Shown: positions 41,413 to 50,619, counted from the first letter of the stretch. The stretch is 64,000 nt of DNA from CALLMM01 sp964429855 (GCA_964429855.1 CAYSDM010000001.1:148341-212340); one strand, 5' to 3'. The notes: generated from the letters alone by a model not told the origin. Numbers and translations are program-made.

Positions 41413-43021
41413 ATTCTCGAGTCAGTCGCCTCGCGCGCAGATACCGGACGATCATGGCGAAAAGGGCGTAGTAGAGCGCGATCAGAAGCCAGCCGGGGGA
41501 GGCGACGTTCAGAGAAGCGAACGGTATCTGCGCGCAGGCATCGGCCGCGCCGATCAGATAGGCAAGCAGCGGATGCAGCAGAAGCGTGCAGAGAACCTGC
41601 GCTCCCGGAATCCAGAGCAGACCGAACGCCCAGGCGATAAAACCGCCGCCCATCAGCAGCGCAATCGGAGGCGCGATCAGCGCGTTGGCAGCCAGACCGA
41701 CGGGCGAAACCATGTTGAAATGCTGCGCGGTGAGGGGCATGGCGGCGATCTGGGCGATGAGGGTCAATCCCACGCCTCCCACTGCCGCCGCCAGAAGTCG
41801 AACGCCCGACCAGGGAGCTGCAAGCCGCGCATCGGGAAGTCTGCGTTGCAGAATCGATTCCCATAGCGGCATCGCCGCCAGCGCGGAGGCGACGATGGCG
41901 AATGAGAGTTGGAATCCGGCGTCGAAGAGGTTACCGGGATCGTATGCCAGCAGGCACAGCGCGGCGGCTGCCAGCGCGTTAGGCGCGTCCCCTTCGCGAT
42001 CCAGCAGATCCGCCAGCAGATAGAGGGACGCCATCAGGTCTGCGCGGACAATCGAGGGCTTTGCTCCGGCGACCAACGTATAGAAACCCAGAACGACCAG
42101 CGTGAGCAGCGCGCTTGTGCGGCGCGAAAGGCGCAGCAGGCGGCAGCACAGACCGAACAGGATCGCCAGCAGCGCGACATTCATGCCCGAGGCGGCAAGG
42201 ATGTGGGCGGTTCCAGTGGCGATGAAGTCCTCCTGTATCGGGGCGGGAATGTCGGTCTCGACGCCCAGCGCGATTCCGGTCAACAGTCCCGCCTCCGCTG
42301 GAGGCAGCAGACGCTTCATCGTCGCCTGGAAAGAGGCGCGGCACCGCGCCGCCAGACGGTTCAACCAGTCGCCGGGTGCGGGGGGACGGGGAAGCGTTCG
42401 CCAGCCGCTGGCGCGCTGACTGACCAGAGACGCAAAGATGCCGTGATGACGAAAGTATGCGTTCGGAGAGAAGCCGCCCGGATTGCGCGAATCGCGCAGC
42501 GGCTCCAGCCGTCCGGTAATCTCCAGCGCGTCGCCGTAGGTGGGCGGGGGAGCGTTTTGCCGTCGCCAGAGCCGCGCCGTCACATAGCCCTGCGCCTCGA
42601 CAACGCTGCTATCGGAAAGCGCGATGCGCTCCACTCGCAGCAGGCAGGAGTGGGAATAGGCGTGGGAGTAGACATCTCCTGCCGCCGTTCCCCGAACCGT
42701 CACATAGCCCGCGCCGATCCAGCGCGAGACGTCGGCTGGCGCTGGAGTGATCGCCATCGCCTGACGCCAGGCTCCCGCCGCCATAAAACCCAGCAGCAGT
42801 GCGGTCATGCGCCAGAAGTCCCGGCGAATCGCTCCGGCGACAATCGTCCCCGCCGCCGCCAGAACCGTCCATATCCAGGGAAGCCCCGGCACGCCGCCGA
42901 CCAGCACGCCGCCGGCGAAAGCGAGGGTAATTCCCATCAGTGGACGCGCCATCAGCGGATGAATCGGGAGAGAGGGAGGCAGCCTCTCCGGTCTGGTTGT
43001 CGGTGGGACATCGGGCTGCAT
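41411..43021 (-). CDS. comEC: ComEC/Rec2-family DNA-uptake channel (without C-terminal nuclease domain)
   Basis: A 536-residue polytopic protein with an N-terminal DUF4131-like soluble region and a Competence domain (about 225-480): AEAGLLTGIALGVETDIP, EDFIATGTAHILAASGMNVALLAIL, AGAKPSIVRADLMASLYLLADLLDR, FDAGFQLSFAIVASALA. Many ComEC proteins continue with a metallo-beta-lactamase domain; here the chain ends after the last helices (RYLRARRLTRE). The ATG at 43021 has GAGGGGCG upstream; an earlier TTG at 43051 is less likely. It transports single-stranded DNA in natural transformation. Confidence 0.9.
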   Translation of the reverse strand: MQPDVPPTTRPERLPPSLPIHPLMARPLMGITLAFAGGVLVGGVPGLPWIWTVLAAAGTIVAGAIRRDFWRMTALLLGFMAAGAWRQAMAITPAPADVSRWIGAGYVTVRGTAAGDVYSHAYSHSCLLRVERIALSDSSVVEAQGYVTARLWRRQNAPPPTYGDALEITGRLEPLRDSRNPGGFSPNAYFRHHGIFASLVSQRASGWRTLPRPPAPGDWLNRLAARCRASFQATMKRLLPPAEAGLLTGIALGVETDIPAPIQEDFIATGTAHILAASGMNVALLAILFGLCCRLLRLSRRTSALLTLVVLGFYTLVAGAKPSIVRADLMASLYLLADLLDREGDAPNALAAAALCLLAYDPGNLFDAGFQLSFAIVASALAAMPLWESILQRRLPDARLAAPWSGVRLLAAAVGGVGLTLIAQIAAMPLTAQHFNMVSPVGLAANALIAPPIALLMGGGFIAWAFGLLWIPGAQVLCTLLLHPLLAYLIGAADACAQIPFASLNVASPGWLLIALYYALFAMIVRYLRARRLTRE

Positions 43022-43133
43022 CGGGCGCCCCTCGAACCGAAAAGCGAGCAAACGAGTCTAGGACGATTTTAGCATAGAGTATCGAGCCGTGTGTATAATG
43101 GAGGCATTACTCTATCGAAAAGGGAGAGAGAGA

Positions 43134-43721
43134 ATGTCATCTACGGGAGAGGAGCCGCGCCCGCTCATATCGGACCTGCAGAGACTATACGACCAGCTTG
43201 AAAAGATAAAAACAGAGGCGCAGGTAAGACTCCCCTCGCTCTCTGAGGCAGCATTGAACTGGTCACCCGACAGAAACCGATGGTCGGTCGCGCAGTGCCT
43301 GGATCATCTGCATCGCACGGGCATGCGCATCCTTCCCCGGCTGAATGAGGCGATCACGCAGCTTCAAAGCCGGGATGCTCGCAGCGAGGGACCGTTTCGC
43401 TATTCGCTGATGGAGCGATTCTTCATTCGCATACTCAGTCCGAATCCGCCGTTCAGGGTTCCCGTTCCCCCGATGTACGTTCCCGCCGAATCGGAGAGCC
43501 TGAAAGACGCTGTATCGCCGTTTCTATCGCTGCAGGAGCTTTTTAAGGAGTGTATTCAGCGGGCAAACGGGTACGATCTGGCGGCGGTTCGGGTCGTCTC
43601 TCCAGCGAGCAGCGCCATGAAACTGCGGCTGGGCGCGTGGCTGGAGGCGCTGGTCGCGCATGAACGTTATCACTGGCTGCAGGTACGGGAACTGCTGGCG
43701 CACCCGCAATTCCCGAAGTAA
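43134..43721 (+). CDS. DinB superfamily protein
   Basis: A 195-residue four-helix-bundle DinB/YfiT-like protein, usually metal-dependent transferases or hydrolases acting with small thiols. Expected His residues occur in WSVAQCLDHLHRTGMRI (about 60-75) and ALVAHERYHWLQVREL (near the C-terminus), giving the three-His pattern H...H-x3-H. The ATG at 43134 follows GGGAGAGAGAG. It converges with the leftward RelE-like gene. Substrate unknown. Confidence 0.85.
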   Translation: MSSTGEEPRPLISDLQRLYDQLEKIKTEAQVRLPSLSEAALNWSPDRNRWSVAQCLDHLHRTGMRILPRLNEAITQLQSRDARSEGPFRYSLMERFFIRILSPNPPFRVPVPPMYVPAESESLKDAVSPFLSLQELFKECIQRANGYDLAAVRVVSPASSAMKLRLGAWLEALVAHERYHWLQVRELLAHPQFPK

Positions 43722-43743
43722 GCGGGCTGGTTCCCGTTTATGG

Positions 43744-44385
43744 TTACAGGCGTTCGTTGCGTTGGCGATTGGTCAGGGCGCGAACCGCCCGCTCACGTCC
43801 ATCCGCCTGTCCCTGCGGATGGGGACCGAGGTAGACGACGTAGACGATTCGGTTCGGATCATCCACCAGATAGCGCAGCCGAAAGTCGTCGGGCAGATCT
43901 ATCTGTCGGATGGCGCGGTCCGCCAACTTCTTGACATTGTAGTTGCGCAGGCGCGCCGGATCGTTCGGGCTGACCGCGAGGAACTGCGTCAGAATCTCCT
44001 CGACCGCGCGGCGCACCCCCGGCGCTGCGCTTCGGAGGGCGCGAAACTCTTTCGGTCGGATGTCAATGGCGTAAGCAGCGTCCTCCGCAGGCAGGCTTTG
44101 CGCCAGAGGCGATCCGCTCCACCCGGCATACTCAGCGTACTCCGAAAGTATCTCCCCGATCTCCCGAACATCGAGCGGTTCGCCCGTCTCCTCCGGCTCC
44201 GACAGGATCAACTCCAGATCGGAACAGAGCGACTCCCGTTCCTGCGGCGACAGCCGTTGAAACCAGGGAAACAGAACAGGTTCCGTCTGTTGATCCAGAA
44301 GGAACCTGTTCAGCCAGTTGTGAAAGCCCGTGCCGCCGAGAGTATGCAGCAGTTCAGAGTCTATCGGCGCATGCAGGCGCGACAT
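43744..44385 (-). CDS. Protein with C-terminal RelE/ParE-like domain
   Basis: A 213-residue soluble protein. Residues about 110-195 look like a RelE/ParE toxin fold: PKEFRALRSAAPGVRRAVEEILTQFL, then RNYNVKKLADRAIRQIDLPDDFRLRYLVDD and NRIVYVVYLGPHP. The first 100 residues are an unrecognised helical, acidic domain (LLHTLGGTGFHNWLNRFLL, PWFQRLSPQERESLCSDLEL). Classic toxins are about 90 residues, so this is a long fusion. No antitoxin gene is adjacent; the gene starts 11 bases after the upstream redoxin stop. It may not be a toxin at all. Confidence 0.55.
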   Translation of the reverse strand: MSRLHAPIDSELLHTLGGTGFHNWLNRFLLDQQTEPVLFPWFQRLSPQERESLCSDLELILSEPEETGEPLDVREIGEILSEYAEYAGWSGSPLAQSLPAEDAAYAIDIRPKEFRALRSAAPGVRRAVEEILTQFLAVSPNDPARLRNYNVKKLADRAIRQIDLPDDFRLRYLVDDPNRIVYVVYLGPHPQGQADGRERAVRALTNRQRNERL

Positions 44386-44396
44386 GGTGTTTGCGC

Positions 44397-45734
44397 CTAA
44401 CGGGACTGTTCGGAAACGGAGACATCCACCCCCAGCTTCTTCAGAGCCGCCTCCAGCCGCGTGTCGCCATCCTGATAGCCGACGATGGCTTCCGCCACCT
44501 TGCCGTCTTTGTCAATAATATAGGTGGTCGGAATGCCGCTGACATTGAACAGTTTTGCCGCGATGCTCTTAGCGGAATCGCGACCCGCCGGATCGAGGGC
44601 GAACTGGAAAGTGTATTTGCTTCTATTCGCCTCCACCCATTTGGTATAGTCGTTACGCTCATCAAAGACGTTGAGCGCCAGCACCATTACGCCCTTGTCT
44701 TTGACGCTCTGATGCACCTTCTCCAGATGCGGGAGAGAGCGCATACAGGGACCGCACCAGGTTGCCCAGAAGTCCAGCACCACGATCTTGCCGCGAAAGT
44801 CTGACAGCCGGAGGGTGCTGCCGCCCCATGCCTCTGCCGTAAAGTCGGGAGCAGTCGTGCCCGCCTTCAGCAGCGGCGGTCGCTCCGGTTCCCGTCGCTC
44901 CGCTACTTTCCGGGTGGTAGGCGCAATTTTTAGAGACGATCCGTCCGCCGCCACCTTCGCCTCATAGGCCTGCGTTCCCCATTTGAAGGGGCTGCGGACA
45001 TCGGTCACCTCCGTATTGGCGAATTTCCCGTCGTCGTTGAGATCTACCAGCAGCCAGACCGGGCGAGATGCCTTTCCGCCGCCGACCGGCTTTCCCTCAT
45101 CATCCAGCGGCTTGGAGTAGATGCCGTCGGCATCGTTTTCGATCAACAGCGCCTTATGGGTCTTGCCGTCAATGGTTACGGTTCCGGTGCGAGCCGCCTG
45201 CCGATACATCAGCAGATACGCCTGCCCGACGAAGCGATAGAAAGCCAGTCCGTATTCGCCGGAGGCAGTCTCCTTATCGGCGGTTCCCCAGGAGGCGCGT
45301 ACCAGATACTCATTCAATCCGTACATGGTGCGCCCATTCGCATTCCGCTTGTTCGCCCAGGCTCCGTCGCCGTCATCCGTCAGATCGCCATTACGGTTTT
45401 TGTCGAAATAGAGCTTGTAGTCGCCGGTCTCCGGTTCATCTACCGCCAGCAGGTACGTAGACTGGGGACCGTTTCCGACCCGAATGGTTGCGTATTTCGG
45501 GGCGGTTCGATAGGCAGGCTCTTTGACGATTCCGGCAGGCTTCTGTTCTGAAAGCGGTACCTGAATAGGGAAATAGCCTACCTGAGCCGTGGAAGCGCCT
45601 TTAGGATCGAGCGTGAAGCTGCTGACTGAAACGCCCCGATTCTGCGCCGCGCTGCCTGTGACGGCGGTCAGAAGCAGCGCCAGCGCGCCAAAGGACTGCA
45701 TAACTGGCAGTCTGCGATTAACAATTGATGACAT
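44397..45734 (-). CDS. Secreted TlpA-like thioredoxin-domain protein with EF-hand-like repeats
   Basis: A 445-residue exported protein with a signal peptide (ending near TGSAAQN). Residues about 25-275 form an N-terminal region with two calcium-loop-like segments (DKNRNGDLTDDGDG and DLNDDGKFANTEVTD). Residues about 285-440 are a TlpA/ResA-type redoxin: APDFTAEAWGGSTLRLSDFRGKIVVLDFWATWCGPCMRSLPH (active-site CGPC), then SGIPTTYIIDKDGKV with the cis-Pro. I start at the ATG 45734, with GGAGG upstream. It may deliver reductant outside the cytoplasm. Confidence 0.88.
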   Translation of the reverse strand: MSSIVNRRLPVMQSFGALALLLTAVTGSAAQNRGVSVSSFTLDPKGASTAQVGYFPIQVPLSEQKPAGIVKEPAYRTAPKYATIRVGNGPQSTYLLAVDEPETGDYKLYFDKNRNGDLTDDGDGAWANKRNANGRTMYGLNEYLVRASWGTADKETASGEYGLAFYRFVGQAYLLMYRQAARTGTVTIDGKTHKALLIENDADGIYSKPLDDEGKPVGGGKASRPVWLLVDLNDDGKFANTEVTDVRSPFKWGTQAYEAKVAADGSSLKIAPTTRKVAERREPERPPLLKAGTTAPDFTAEAWGGSTLRLSDFRGKIVVLDFWATWCGPCMRSLPHLEKVHQSVKDKGVMVLALNVFDERNDYTKWVEANRSKYTFQFALDPAGRDSAKSIAAKLFNVSGIPTTYIIDKDGKVAEAIVGYQDGDTRLEAALKKLGVDVSVSEQSR

Positions 45735-45950
45735 CGGTGTGTGAACCTCCAGGTGGTGTGAGGAGAGCCAGTGATGTACTTTATACGATGATGACTGCTT
45801 GCAGGGTTTCTCGATCGTTGGGCATAATTCCTGCCCGGATGACGGATGCGAGCGGATGGTTAAGATGAATGATCCCATAGTACCTCATTTGTGGCGAAAA
45901 GCCTGTTTTCCTGGCTGAATCGGGAGAGGCGAAAAGAAGACAGATGCGGT

Positions 45951-45992
45951 AAAGCCGCAGATCGCGCGTCATGACGCGCGATCTGCGGCTTT
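45951..45992. terminator. 42-bp perfect palindrome after the chemotaxis receptor gene
   Basis: A perfect inverted repeat with 20-bp arms around a central AT (arm AAAGCCGCAGATCGCGCGTC). It lies 15 bases downstream of the leftward receptor stop and is followed in that direction by only a short T-run. Terminator is the likely role. Confidence 0.7.
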
Positions 45993-46007
45993 TGGGGAGA
46001 GGGAAAA

Positions 46008-48140
46008 TCAGGCTGCCAGCCGCAGACTCTGCGCGGGCTGCTGTTCTGAAGAAGAATTGGATTTCTCCACCTGGAAACGCTGAACGCTCTGCTGAAGCAG
46101 CGAGGCGATCTGTGACAGGTCTTCAGCGGCGGCGAAGACCGTATCGGCGCTCTCCTTCTGCTCTTCCACCACGCCCGAGACTTCCGAGGCGGAGGCGGAG
46201 ACTTCCTGCACCGCCGCGCTCATCTCCTGCGCGCCGGCAGCGGTCTCCTCGCTGACCGAGGCGACAGAGGTGATCGCGCCGGATACTATATTCGATTCCT
46301 GCGCCATCGCCTCCACCTGACGCTCGTTTTCGGCAGCCGCCAGACGCACCCGGGAGACCGACTCCTGCACCCCCGATACGGCCGACTTCATTTCGCGCGC
46401 CGCCTGCGTCAGATGATCCACCTCGCCGGTGACCGTCTCCATGCCGCGCAGGATCGCTTCCAGCGCCTTGCCCGCCTCTTCGCTGTTGGCGGCTCCGGCG
46501 GCAACCTCCTGGCGACTTTTCTCCATCGCCTGCACCGCCTGCTCTACGCCGGAACGCACCCCGGCAATCAGCGTGGTGATCTCTTTGGTGGCGGCGGCGG
46601 ATCGCTCCGCCAGTTTTCGCACCTCATCGGCTACGACCGCAAAGCCTTTGCCATGTTCACCCGCGCGCGCGGCCTCAATCGCGGCGTTCAACGCCAGCAG
46701 ATTCGTCTGCTCGGCAATCTGGGAGATGGTCTCGGCAATCGCGCCGATCTCCTGCCCGCGCTGTCCGAGTTCGGTCACCTTCTCGGAAGACATCTCTACC
46801 TGCTGTTGAATGCGGGTCATGCGGGTGATGGTCTGCTCTACTGACTCCCCGCCGGAATGCGCGGTCTGGCTTGCCTTCTGCACCGCCTGCGCCATCTGTT
46901 CGGCGGACTGCGTGACGGACTGCACCACCTTCGTTGCTTCCTGCATTCCCTGATCCGCGTTCAGAACCGCTTCCTGTTGATGGACGCTCTCCTGTTGAAC
47001 GAGATTTATTGCCAGATGCAGCCGTTCCATCGAGGTGGCTGCGTCGGTCGCAAAACGCGCCTGCTGTTCGCTGCCCCGCGCGATCTCCTGACTGGAACGC
47101 GCAGACTGCTCCGTTGCCGCGCTCATCTCCTGAATGGAGTTGGTGATGCTGTCCGCCAGATTACGACTCTTCTCTGCCTCTGTCGCAAGCGATTGAGTCG
47201 CGCGCATGACCACCGCAACGTTCTCCGCGATCTCGCTGATCAGTCGGCGAAGATCCTGAATCATCCGCTCCAGCGCCTGTCCCAGACGGTCGCGGTCTGA
47301 CTTCGCGTGCAAATTCGCGGTCAGGTCTCCCCCTGCTATCGCCTCGGCGACCCGCACCATCTGCTGCTGATAGGCGATCATCTCCCGGAATGAATCGGCG
47401 ACCTGCCCGATCTCGTGCCGACCTTCGATGGCGATAGTCTGATCTATGTCGCCTTCCGCCAGGTTCTCCGCCGCCTTTCGCAGTCTCGCCAGGTCTCGGC
47501 TGATCCGGCGAATGATGCCAAACGACATTCCCATACAGGATAGCAGCGCTGCCGCGACTACCCCGATCATTATTCTTTTCGCGGAAGCGACGGTTTCGGC
47601 GCTCTGTTCAACCATCCGGTCATTGTAGCCATTGATTAGATCGCTGACCTGTTCCTGCTTCTGTTCCATTTCAGAAAAGGAGGCATTGAAAGCGGGAAGA
47701 CTCTCATACGCCTTCTGAGGATCAGAGGCTGCCAGACGACCGACGCTCTCCGCCTGCGCGATATACTTTTCCAGAGACGGCTTTAACTCTTCCAGCGCTT
47801 TTTTAATTTCCGGAGGAAGAGCAAGCGTTTCATTTTTCTTTAGCGCCGTTTGAAATACCTGACTGTGTTCCTGTATCGCTGCCTGCGCCGCCTGCATCTC
47901 CTGCGTATTTTTACGGGCAGAAGCCGACAGCGCCATGTAGACATCTCCGCGCAGGCCCTCATGCATCATGTCGCCTTCCATGTGATTATGCATCGCATCG
48001 GAAGCCGTCATCGTCTGCACCTGCGCCTGAAATATCAGGTTTATTCCGCGCATGCCAAAGCCAGCGACAAACAGGGTGAGGATACTCGCCGCCGCCGCCA
48101 GCCCGAATAACTGAGCGCGAATAGATAGATTCTTAAACAT
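46008..48140 (-). CDS. Methyl-accepting chemotaxis protein
   Basis: A 710-residue transmembrane receptor. An N-terminal helix (about 10-35), a periplasmic four-helix-bundle-like sensor (about 36-185, with QAQVQTMTASDAMHNHMEGDMMHEG), a second helix (about 190-215), HAMP region, and a long signalling coiled coil. The hairpin tip is the standard ISQIAEQTNLLALNAAIEAARAGEHGKGFAVVADEVRKLAERSAAATKEI. The ATG at 48140 has GGGAGGG upstream. No che genes are nearby, so it is an orphan receptor. Ligand unknown; the Met/His-rich MHNHMEGDMM segment might bind metal. Confidence 0.94.
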   Translation of the reverse strand: MFKNLSIRAQLFGLAAAASILTLFVAGFGMRGINLIFQAQVQTMTASDAMHNHMEGDMMHEGLRGDVYMALSASARKNTQEMQAAQAAIQEHSQVFQTALKKNETLALPPEIKKALEELKPSLEKYIAQAESVGRLAASDPQKAYESLPAFNASFSEMEQKQEQVSDLINGYNDRMVEQSAETVASAKRIMIGVVAAALLSCMGMSFGIIRRISRDLARLRKAAENLAEGDIDQTIAIEGRHEIGQVADSFREMIAYQQQMVRVAEAIAGGDLTANLHAKSDRDRLGQALERMIQDLRRLISEIAENVAVVMRATQSLATEAEKSRNLADSITNSIQEMSAATEQSARSSQEIARGSEQQARFATDAATSMERLHLAINLVQQESVHQQEAVLNADQGMQEATKVVQSVTQSAEQMAQAVQKASQTAHSGGESVEQTITRMTRIQQQVEMSSEKVTELGQRGQEIGAIAETISQIAEQTNLLALNAAIEAARAGEHGKGFAVVADEVRKLAERSAAATKEITTLIAGVRSGVEQAVQAMEKSRQEVAAGAANSEEAGKALEAILRGMETVTGEVDHLTQAAREMKSAVSGVQESVSRVRLAAAENERQVEAMAQESNIVSGAITSVASVSEETAAGAQEMSAAVQEVSASASEVSGVVEEQKESADTVFAAAEDLSQIASLLQQSVQRFQVEKSNSSSEQQPAQSLRLAA

Positions 48141-48290
48141 GCCTACCCTCCCGGGTAACACCGCGCGCCTCCTTGAGCCGAAGTTGGTTGACAGAAGTGT
48201 GAACAGAATGGTGTCTGGATAAGATCAATGAATTATCGGCATGATTTGAATATTAATTCTTAACATAGCAAAAGTTTTACATCATAATGA

Positions 48291-48328
48291 AGATCACGAG
48301 CCGGAATTGCTCCTCCGGCTCGTGATCT
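48291..48328 (-). terminator. Hairpin downstream of the CHAT-like lipoprotein gene
   Basis: AGATCACGAGCCGGA (48291-48305) pairs with TCCGGCTCGTGATCT (48314-48328), a 15-bp stem with an 8-base loop, 30 bases after the leftward stop. The downstream sequence is AT-rich but lacks a clean T-run. The rest of 48141-48358 contains no gene that I can see. Confidence 0.6.
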
Positions 48329-48358
48329 GAACACACTTTCTCTTTCAAGAATAGAGAT

Positions 48359-50518
48359 CTACTGCTGATCCTCTCCCCTGTCGCTGTCCGGGGCATGAGT
48401 GGGCGTGATCGCGTTCCAGCGCAGCCGCGTTCCAAACGCATCGGTCATGCGTCCGGTGACATCTCCCGCTCCCAGCGAGAAGTTCTCATTCAGCACGCCC
48501 ATCACCTGCGGCTGGAAGAGGGTATCTCCGTTGGTTCCGGGGGGCAGCGGTCGGGCAAGGATCAGGTCATCGCGCGGCGTCGCCAGATCCTCCAGGGGAA
48601 GCGGAGCGGGAGGCTGCATCACCGCCACGCAGTTGAGGAAGTCCACCGCCAGCAGGATTGTTCCCAGTTCGGGGTTGAGCGTTCCCTCGAAGATAAAGCC
48701 CGTGCCATACTTGCCGTACTGCGGGAAGGCGGAACCGTGCAGCCCGTAGGGGAGCGTGTCTCTATATTTGACCCATGTCCGCCCTGGAAGCGGACCGTTC
48801 TTCATCTCCCAGCTACAGACGGAGGTGGCGGCGGCGCGGAAGGCAACGCCCTTCTGCTTGAGGAGCGGTCCTCCCGGCTCTTTGCGGTAGGCATGAACAT
48901 CGGCGCGAAAGACGACTCGAAACTCGATATCGGAGCGGGTGGGAAGCTGCGCGGAAGCCGGATGCCCGCTGTAGGTGAAGACTCCCTGCCAGACGGTCAG
49001 CGGAACGGCGTTACTCTTCACGCTGTTTTTCGCCGTGACGATGACGTTCCCCGCAAAGCCCGGTCCCGGTTTGTCGGCGATCTGGCAGACGATCTTATCC
49101 GCGCTCCAGGAGATGATCTTTACTACGGGCGTGCCATCAATGGTGACCGTTCCCGGATTGCTGCCGAACATGCCGTGAATCGTCAGACGGCTCTCTCCAA
49201 GGGTCGGCAGTTCCAGGCTGCGCTCCTGCACCTCCATCCGCTCGATGCTGGGGGCAAGGATGCGATTCTGGGAGACCTGAATGCCTCCCGGCGAACCGGC
49301 TCCGTCCGTCACGATCAACTGGCTCGGACCGAAGGGCGTGGTGGCGTCCGTAAATCCGCGTTTCTGCATATCCTGATAGACCGCGACAATATCGAACGGC
49401 CGCTGGTTAACCGTCTCTTTCGGCTCCGCCATATTGGTTCCCAGCAGGCGGTCAAACAGGAAGCGCGCTGCGCGCCAGGCTTTTTCAGGATGCGCGGCGT
49501 TCGACCAGCCGACGGTGATCGCGCAGGGTTTCGGCAGGCTGCGAAGCGTCTGCGTAAAGCCCAGGGCGTCGCTCCAGCAGCAGTTTATGAAGGCGATGCT
49601 GTTCGAGGAAAACGTCCAGCCGTAGTCCTGCACAAAGCGGGGCGTGATCGCGTAGTTGGTCTTATTGACATGCTGGACAGCGAACCGGTATCCGATGACG
49701 GAGGTGAAGTAGACCAGTCGCCCCGCGACAAGATCGGCATCGTATTTCGTATCGTTCTCCGGGGTAACCTCGGTGGAGGTAAAGACGCCATAGAATCTCC
49801 CGGCGGCAGTTCCTGCGGTTCCTCCATGCGTGCTGATGTGCAGCACGCCCGCATTGCGAATCGTCTTGAGAATATCCACGCTCGCCTTGCTCCGAATAAC
49901 GTGGTACTCTTTCTTATTGAGCATCTTTTGCAGATCGGGATTGGGTGGATTGTCCAGCGGCTCCAGCAGCAGTTCCCGCTCATCCAGCACGCCGGTCAGC
50001 AGGTAGGCGTTGGTGGAATCGGGCAGTTCGACGCTTCCGGCGGCGCGCAAGGCGCGGGAAGGCGTTCTCTCGACGCCTGGCAGGGAGGCGATTGTCTCCC
50101 CAGGCGAAACGGGGGGCGCGGCAGCGCTTTTTGAACGGCTTTCCGGGATCAGAGTGTCGTTGATGATATAGTATCGGTTATCGGTAAAACGTGCCCAGAC
50201 GGAGCCGTCGGGATTGATCGCCGCCTCCGCCACGCCAGGACGTCCGCGCAGCAGTTCCACCAGCTGCTGATTGCGCTGATCGCGCGGCTGATTCTGCGAC
50301 GCCTCCAGCTTCGCCTCCACCGCATCAAAGGTGGCTTTGCGGGATTCAAAGGTGACCGGCGCGCCTCCTCCGGAGGGCGGTGGAGGAGGACCGTTCGAAC
50401 CGCCTCCCGGTCCTCCGGGGGAGGGCGTTCCCATGCCTCCCCCGCACCCGACTAAAGGCATACAGCCCGCCAGCAGCAGTCCGCTCAGGATGGCGCGTAT
50501 CTGTTTCATTTTATGCAT
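48359..50518 (-). CDS. Lipoprotein with CHAT/caspase-like peptidase domain and a TIG domain
   Basis: A 719-residue exported lipoprotein: lipobox LLAGC (C19), with a second, LVGC, at C25, then a Gly/Pro linker. Residues about 160-370 look like a CHAT/caspase-fold peptidase: a strand ending in the catalytic-type His (GVLHISTHGG, H231), and 80 residues later SIAFINCCWSDA (C314 at the Cys position of the LSACES motif), then CAITVGWSNAAHPEKAWRAARFLF. Residues about 425-520 are an IPT/TIG Ig-like domain. The remainder (about 525-719) is beta-rich and unassigned. Secreted CHAT-like proteases on a lipid anchor are uncommon. No partner is obvious. Confidence 0.65.
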   Translation of the reverse strand: MHKMKQIRAILSGLLLAGCMPLVGCGGGMGTPSPGGPGGGSNGPPPPPSGGGAPVTFESRKATFDAVEAKLEASQNQPRDQRNQQLVELLRGRPGVAEAAINPDGSVWARFTDNRYYIINDTLIPESRSKSAAAPPVSPGETIASLPGVERTPSRALRAAGSVELPDSTNAYLLTGVLDERELLLEPLDNPPNPDLQKMLNKKEYHVIRSKASVDILKTIRNAGVLHISTHGGTAGTAAGRFYGVFTSTEVTPENDTKYDADLVAGRLVYFTSVIGYRFAVQHVNKTNYAITPRFVQDYGWTFSSNSIAFINCCWSDALGFTQTLRSLPKPCAITVGWSNAAHPEKAWRAARFLFDRLLGTNMAEPKETVNQRPFDIVAVYQDMQKRGFTDATTPFGPSQLIVTDGAGSPGGIQVSQNRILAPSIERMEVQERSLELPTLGESRLTIHGMFGSNPGTVTIDGTPVVKIISWSADKIVCQIADKPGPGFAGNVIVTAKNSVKSNAVPLTVWQGVFTYSGHPASAQLPTRSDIEFRVVFRADVHAYRKEPGGPLLKQKGVAFRAAATSVCSWEMKNGPLPGRTWVKYRDTLPYGLHGSAFPQYGKYGTGFIFEGTLNPELGTILLAVDFLNCVAVMQPPAPLPLEDLATPRDDLILARPLPPGTNGDTLFQPQVMGVLNENFSLGAGDVTGRMTDAFGTRLRWNAITPTHAPDSDRGEDQQ

Positions 50519-50588
50519 GGTTATCCCTGTTCATTCCTGTAGGTTTTTGATTCACGGCGTTACATACTGCCTCATCGAAAGGAGCCTT

Positions 50589-50610
50589 CCCCGGCGGCAT
50601 GCCGCCGGGG
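50589..50610 (-). terminator. GC-rich palindrome after the carboxypeptidase-regulatory-like gene
   Basis: CCCCGGCGGC and GCCGCCGGGG flank a central AT, a perfect 10-bp stem extended by CCTT/AAGG with mismatches, just after the leftward stop at 50620. CCTTTCG follows; no strong T-tract. Confidence 0.6.
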
Positions 50611-50619
50611 AGGCGAAGG

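Noticed and set aside
45971..46255. Short rightward ORF starting in the 42-bp palindrome
   Set aside because: It is antisense to the chemotaxis receptor 3' end; the Met start arises from the palindrome itself.
48395..50134. 579-residue rightward open frame
   Set aside because: Antisense to the CHAT-like lipoprotein; no start signal or known domain.
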